Assembly: GCA_039636775.1 (NCBI GenBank)
Contig: CP143429.1
Span: 806,001 to 870,000, forward strand
DNA length: 64,000 nt
Direction: 5' to 3'
DNA from: Micrococcaceae bacterium Sec5.8
Lineage (GTDB): Bacteria > Actinomycetota > Actinomycetes > Actinomycetales > Micrococcaceae
Positions 61,015 through 64,000 of the stretch are shown in pieces. Every line of letters begins with the position of its first letter. Position 1 is the first letter of the stretch. The notes under the pieces were generated by a model, which was given only the letters and a program-made list of their open reading frames with translations, was not told where the DNA came from and did no database searches. A program made the translations under genes and the position numbers.

Positions 61015-61760
61015 GTTTTCGCTGTTCTCGCGGAGTCCGTCGTGGCCGCCGGCTGCCCTCCCGGTTGAACGCGACCTGCCAGCCGAAGGAGGGAGACACC
61101 CACGACGGCGAACCACACCCAGAGCAGCGGCCCGTACACGGCGTAGAGGGCGGGCACTGCGAAGCGCAGGGCCTCGCTGGCGAGGCCAAGTGCGCCGGTG
61201 ACGATCCCAAGCCAGCCGGTCCAGTGCGGCAAAGCGCCCCGGCGCAGGGGCAGCGAGATCAGCAGGAGTCCCAGCGGGGTGAGCGCACCGGCGAGGGAGA
61301 CCGTGTTGTTTTCAGCCACAAGGGCCTCCGCCGCGGCGATGAAGACCGACTGCGCGGCGGGATCCGCCGCTGCAGCGTACTGGTCGCTGAGGTACACGAG
61401 CGAGAGGGTACCTTCGCTCGTCACCGGAACGGCAAGAAGTGCGGTCCAGGATGCGCCGCCGACCGCGAAGCCCAGGAGCGCGAGGCTGGGGTTGGCCGGA
61501 AGAAGAGCGACCAGGAGCGCGACGAAGACGATGAGCCCGAACAGCGAGGGCACGAGCCAGAGGATCTGCTGGGCAATATAGGAGGCCCTGTGGTTGCCGA
61601 TGAACCGCAGCGTCGCCTCGCCCCCGGACACCGGAGGGGGATCCGTGGCGTAAAGCGCGAGGGCTGCCAGCCCAAAAAGGACGAACAGGATCCCCGCGGC
61701 ACCGCCGACCCGATACAGGGGGCCCCACGCCGCGGTTTTGGGCCACAAGTACGCTGACAT
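61011..61760 (-). CDS. DUF4386-like integral membrane protein
   Basis: The 249-residue product has six hydrophobic segments (VGGAAGILFVLFGLAALALY; QILWLVPSLFGLIVFVALLV; ALLGFAVGGASWTALLAVPV; SLAGALTPLGLLLISLPL; LGIVTGALGLASEALRFAVP; YGPLLWVWFAVVGVSLLRLA). The frame is open 45 codons further upstream, into the repeated gntR fragment, but ATG 61760 with AGGGGC fits best. It precedes and overlaps the SRPBCC gene. Function unknown. Confidence 0.75.
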   Translation of the reverse strand: MSAYLWPKTAAWGPLYRVGGAAGILFVLFGLAALALYATDPPPVSGGEATLRFIGNHRASYIAQQILWLVPSLFGLIVFVALLVALLPANPSLALLGFAVGGASWTALLAVPVTSEGTLSLVYLSDQYAAAADPAAQSVFIAAAEALVAENNTVSLAGALTPLGLLLISLPLRRGALPHWTGWLGIVTGALGLASEALRFAVPALYAVYGPLLWVWFAVVGVSLLRLAGRVQPGGQPAATTDSARTAKT

Positions 61761-61837
61761 GCCCCTATGATGGGCCCGGAGCCGCCGTCGCCACAGTGCC
61801 GAACGACTCCGCGTTGCGGGTCGCCGGCCTGCACATG

Positions 61838-61952
61838 GGCGATTGATGCGGGGAACGTGCTGGAGGCCGGGCAGGGCATGGCCGCGCATGTCCACAGCTC
61901 AAGGCTGGGGTACCTGACCCGGTTCTCACCCGGCGGGCCACCCTCAGCGTAG
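61838..61952 (+). repeat. 115-bp direct repeat, copy B (orphan 3' end of gntR)
   Basis: This segment encodes the last 38 residues of the GntR protein (IDAGNVLEAGQGMAAHVHSS and following) with about four base changes against 57141-57255. No HTH or FCD start precedes it, so it is an orphan fragment. Its end overlaps the stop of the JetD gene on the other strand by nine bases, so the last residues of JetD are encoded by this fragment. Confidence 0.9.
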
Positions 61953-63272
61953 CTGCGGGCCCGTCCGGCTGAGCCGGTTGGCGTTCAGGTTCGCGGAGCT
62001 GAGCTGCTCCAGCGCCCAATCCCAGCGGATCAGTTCTTGTTCCAACCGGACGGACGTGCCGAACCGGTTCCGGCCCAGCGCGGCGTAGAGCGCCGACTCC
62101 TCAGCCGTCAGCCTGCTCAGCGCGGCCCGGGAAGGCGCCGGCTCGGTGCCCCAGGCATCGCGGTGCGCCAGCAGCGTTTCCTCGTCCATCATGACGCTCA
62201 CCACCTGAGGGTGCACCGCCCGGAGCTGGTCCAGGATCCGGAAGCCGTGGGTGTCCAGGTCACCCCAGTACCAGACCTCGCAGTTGCGGAGCCACCCGGC
62301 ATCGCGCAGAGACGAGAACCCGTAGCCGCCGCCGTAAAGGGCCAGGGTGCCCGGGGCCTCCGGGAGGGCGAGGAAGTTCACCAGGTTTTCGGTGACAAGA
62401 ACGCACCGGACCGGCAGGTTCAGGGTACTGAACGCCTCGGCGGTGACCGTCAGGTCCCGCACCTTGCCCAGCAGAGGCATGCCGGGGTCCAGCGCCCGGA
62501 ACCGGACGAGCTCGGGCGGGTGCAGGAAACCGTGCCGCGCGGCGAAGCGGGCCGCCGGTGTCCGGGCCGTTAGCCCGCCCAGCAAGGACCCGGGTTCCGC
62601 GGGCCTCTCCGGAAGGATGTCATCGTCCGCCCGGGCGCCGGCTTCCGCGACGGCATACTGAGCCGGCACGGCCTGCAGCTCCGCGGCCATCTCATCAATG
62701 ACTTTTCGGTGCGTCTCGACGAATTTGGTGTGCACCCCGGGCAGGCTGAGCTGCCGCACGAAGACGCCGGGATCCGGGTTGTCCCGCAGCCACACGGCCA
62801 CCCGGGCCGCAGTCAGCGCGTCGCCGCCGAGTTCAAGCAGCCGCAGCGGCCGTTTCAGCGCCCAGGCCCGAAAGGCAGGCTCCAGCGCCGACAACCCCTC
62901 GGCGAGCCCGCGGAACCGCGCCGCCTCCTTCGATCTTCCAACAAACGCAATGTCATCCTCCGCGGAAGCAAACACCGCCGCGGCCGGCAGCAGGTTGGAC
63001 CCGATGGTGGTGCGGCCCACCTCCGCCGTCTCCAGGGTGAAATGGCCCGCCGCCCCAAACAATTCAGCCGCCCAAGCCCGGGACGCCGCGTAGTCACTCC
63101 GGAGGGTGGCCGCCGTCGGGCGTTTCAGCGGGCGGCGGCGCGGATACACGCCGCCGGGTTCCAGCAGTTCGCGCAGCAGCGCCCCGCTGTCCCAGGCCTT
63201 TTGCGACTGGGCGCGGAGCATCGCCAGCGTGGTCCAGCCCTGGGCCCGCACCGCCGAGGATTCACCCGGCAC
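61944..63272 (-). CDS. jetD: JetD-like nuclease subunit of a Wadjet system
   Basis: The 442-residue protein has the DUF3322-type N-terminal part (YPRRRPLKRPTAATLRSDYA; RLLELGGDALTAARVAVWLR; LPGVHTKFVETHRKVIDEM) and a C-terminal toprim-like DUF2220 domain (VWYWGDLDTHGFRILDQLRA with catalytic acidic residues; VSVMMDEETLLAH). JetD is the topoisomerase VI-like nuclease that cuts plasmid DNA held by the JetABC motor. It starts at GTG 63272 and overlaps the jetC stop by 11 bp. The extreme C-terminus falls in the gntR-derived repeat, so its tail may differ from relatives. Confidence 0.85.
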   Translation of the reverse strand: MPGESSAVRAQGWTTLAMLRAQSQKAWDSGALLRELLEPGGVYPRRRPLKRPTAATLRSDYAASRAWAAELFGAAGHFTLETAEVGRTTIGSNLLPAAAVFASAEDDIAFVGRSKEAARFRGLAEGLSALEPAFRAWALKRPLRLLELGGDALTAARVAVWLRDNPDPGVFVRQLSLPGVHTKFVETHRKVIDEMAAELQAVPAQYAVAEAGARADDDILPERPAEPGSLLGGLTARTPAARFAARHGFLHPPELVRFRALDPGMPLLGKVRDLTVTAEAFSTLNLPVRCVLVTENLVNFLALPEAPGTLALYGGGYGFSSLRDAGWLRNCEVWYWGDLDTHGFRILDQLRAVHPQVVSVMMDEETLLAHRDAWGTEPAPSRAALSRLTAEESALYAALGRNRFGTSVRLEQELIRWDWALEQLSSANLNANRLSRTGPQLR

Positions 63273-64000
63273 GCCGGTCCCGTTCGTCCCGGTATTCCTG
63301 GATGGTCATGTTCCGCAGCTGGGAATCGTCGCCGCGAACGTTCGCCACGAAGCCGACATGGGCCACGAAGGGTTCGATCACGTGGATCTTCTGCAGCGGA
63401 GTGACGATCAACAGCTGGAGCTTCATCCGCTGGAACAGCTCCAGGCCGTACCGCGCGGACTCATCGGACCCCCGGCCGAAGGCCTCATCAATGACGACGA
63501 ACCGGAAGCTGCGGCCGGCAGCAGGATTCTTGCCGGCGCTCTTTCCCGGCCCCTGTCCGGACCCGAGCCCGAACTGGAACGCCAGCGCCGCGGCGAGGAT
63601 GGTGTAGGCCAGCTTCTCCTTCTGCCCGCCGGACTTTCCGCCCGAGTCGGTGAAGTGCTCAAACTCCTCCCCGGTCTCCGTCCACTTCTCCGAGGCGGAA
63701 AAGGTGAACCAGTTCCGCACATCCGTGACCTTGGCCGTCCACCGCTCGTCCAGCGCGGTGTAGCCGTCCCGGCCCCGGAACCGCTCGATCAGCCGCGCCA
63801 CCTGCAGGTACTTCTGCTCCGAGTACTGCTCCTCGTCGCCGATGGTGCCCTCCGAACAGGCCCGCAGGTCCATGCCGAACTGGCGGACATCCAGGTCCGT
63901 GGTGTTCTGGTGCTCCAGCTGGATGTGCCGGCCGGGGTTGTACTCAATCCCGGCCAGGGAGAGGTTGATTTCGCCGATCCGGTTCACGATGTCCTGCCGG
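63262..64000 (-). CDS. jetC: JetC-like SMC/MukB ATPase, C-terminal part (cut by window edge)
   Basis: The visible 245 residues are the C-terminal ATPase lobe of a MukB-like SMC protein: the signature SGGKSGGQKEKLAYTILA, Walker B FRFVVIDEAFGRGSDESARY, and a LLIVTPLQKIHVIEPFVAHV motif typical of Wadjet JetC. The frame stays open to the window end, so the N-terminus, hinge and coiled coils lie outside. JetC with JetAB extrudes DNA loops and lets JetD cleave small circular plasmids. The adjacent jetAB genes should lie beyond 64000. Confidence 0.87.
   Translation of the reverse strand, partial: RQDIVNRIGEINLSLAGIEYNPGRHIQLEHQNTTDLDVRQFGMDLRACSEGTIGDEEQYSEQKYLQVARLIERFRGRDGYTALDERWTAKVTDVRNWFTFSASEKWTETGEEFEHFTDSGGKSGGQKEKLAYTILAAALAFQFGLGSGQGPGKSAGKNPAAGRSFRFVVIDEAFGRGSDESARYGLELFQRMKLQLLIVTPLQKIHVIEPFVAHVGFVANVRGDDSQLRNMTIQEYRDERDRRAG

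Overview
The window is high-G+C chromosomal DNA of an actinobacterium, most likely Arthrobacter or a close relative (Micrococcaceae). The codon bias, the GTG/TTG starts, the transporter-rich sugar and peptide catabolic operons, and the YoaK, GH15 and PhoD relatives all fit this. No rRNA, tRNA or CRISPR array was found.

Layout. (1) 1-4750: a leftward alpha-glucoside operon, LacI regulator -> lipoprotein binding protein -> two permeases -> GH13 alpha-glucosidase (cut by the window edge), with a repeated operator-like sequence upstream. (2) 4798-8600: a gene graveyard with a broken diacylglycerol-kinase gene, a small membrane ORF, an IstB remnant, a TPP-enzyme fragment and a broken amino-acid permease. 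(3) 8646-16486: an AT-richer accessory island with a DUF900-type alpha/beta hydrolase, a DUF3883-fold protein that has lost catalytic residues, an HNH protein, and a tight three-gene operon ParB-like / SNF2 helicase / PD-(D/E)XK (DUF3883) nuclease. (4) 16536-35203: two 1,555-bp copies of an IS3-family element in inverted orientation bracket about 15.6 kb. Inside are a GIY-YIG nuclease gene truncated by the IS, two scrambled pieces of a flavin monooxygenase gene, one hypothetical gene, and a leftward set: 5mC methyltransferase, NaeI-type endonuclease, then five genes joined by ATGA overlaps (two unknowns, a NERD-UvrD helicase, a DrmA-like helicase and a DrmB-like DUF1998 protein). (5) 35707-41384: secreted lipase, PhoD, haloacid dehalogenase, flavin reductase, FAD monooxygenase and a TfoX-like protein. 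(6) 41504-57255: a peptide / N-acyl amino acid catabolic cluster with two regulators. (7) 57256-61837: an unrelated 4.6-kb block flanked by a 115-bp direct repeat made from the 3' end of the GntR gene. (8) 61944-64000: jetD and part of jetC of a Wadjet-type anti-plasmid system.

How the parts work together. The strongest candidate for an undescribed system is the DrmAB + NERD-helicase + NaeI/5mC-methyltransferase locus at 21093-33517. It resembles class 2 DISARM but lacks a recognisable DrmC, carries two consecutive unknown proteins where DrmE might be expected, and adds a true type IIE-like restriction enzyme. The second candidate is the ParB-like/SNF2/DUF3883 operon at 12393-16486. With Wadjet at the right edge, the window holds at least three separate defence-like modules, interleaved with decayed core genes.
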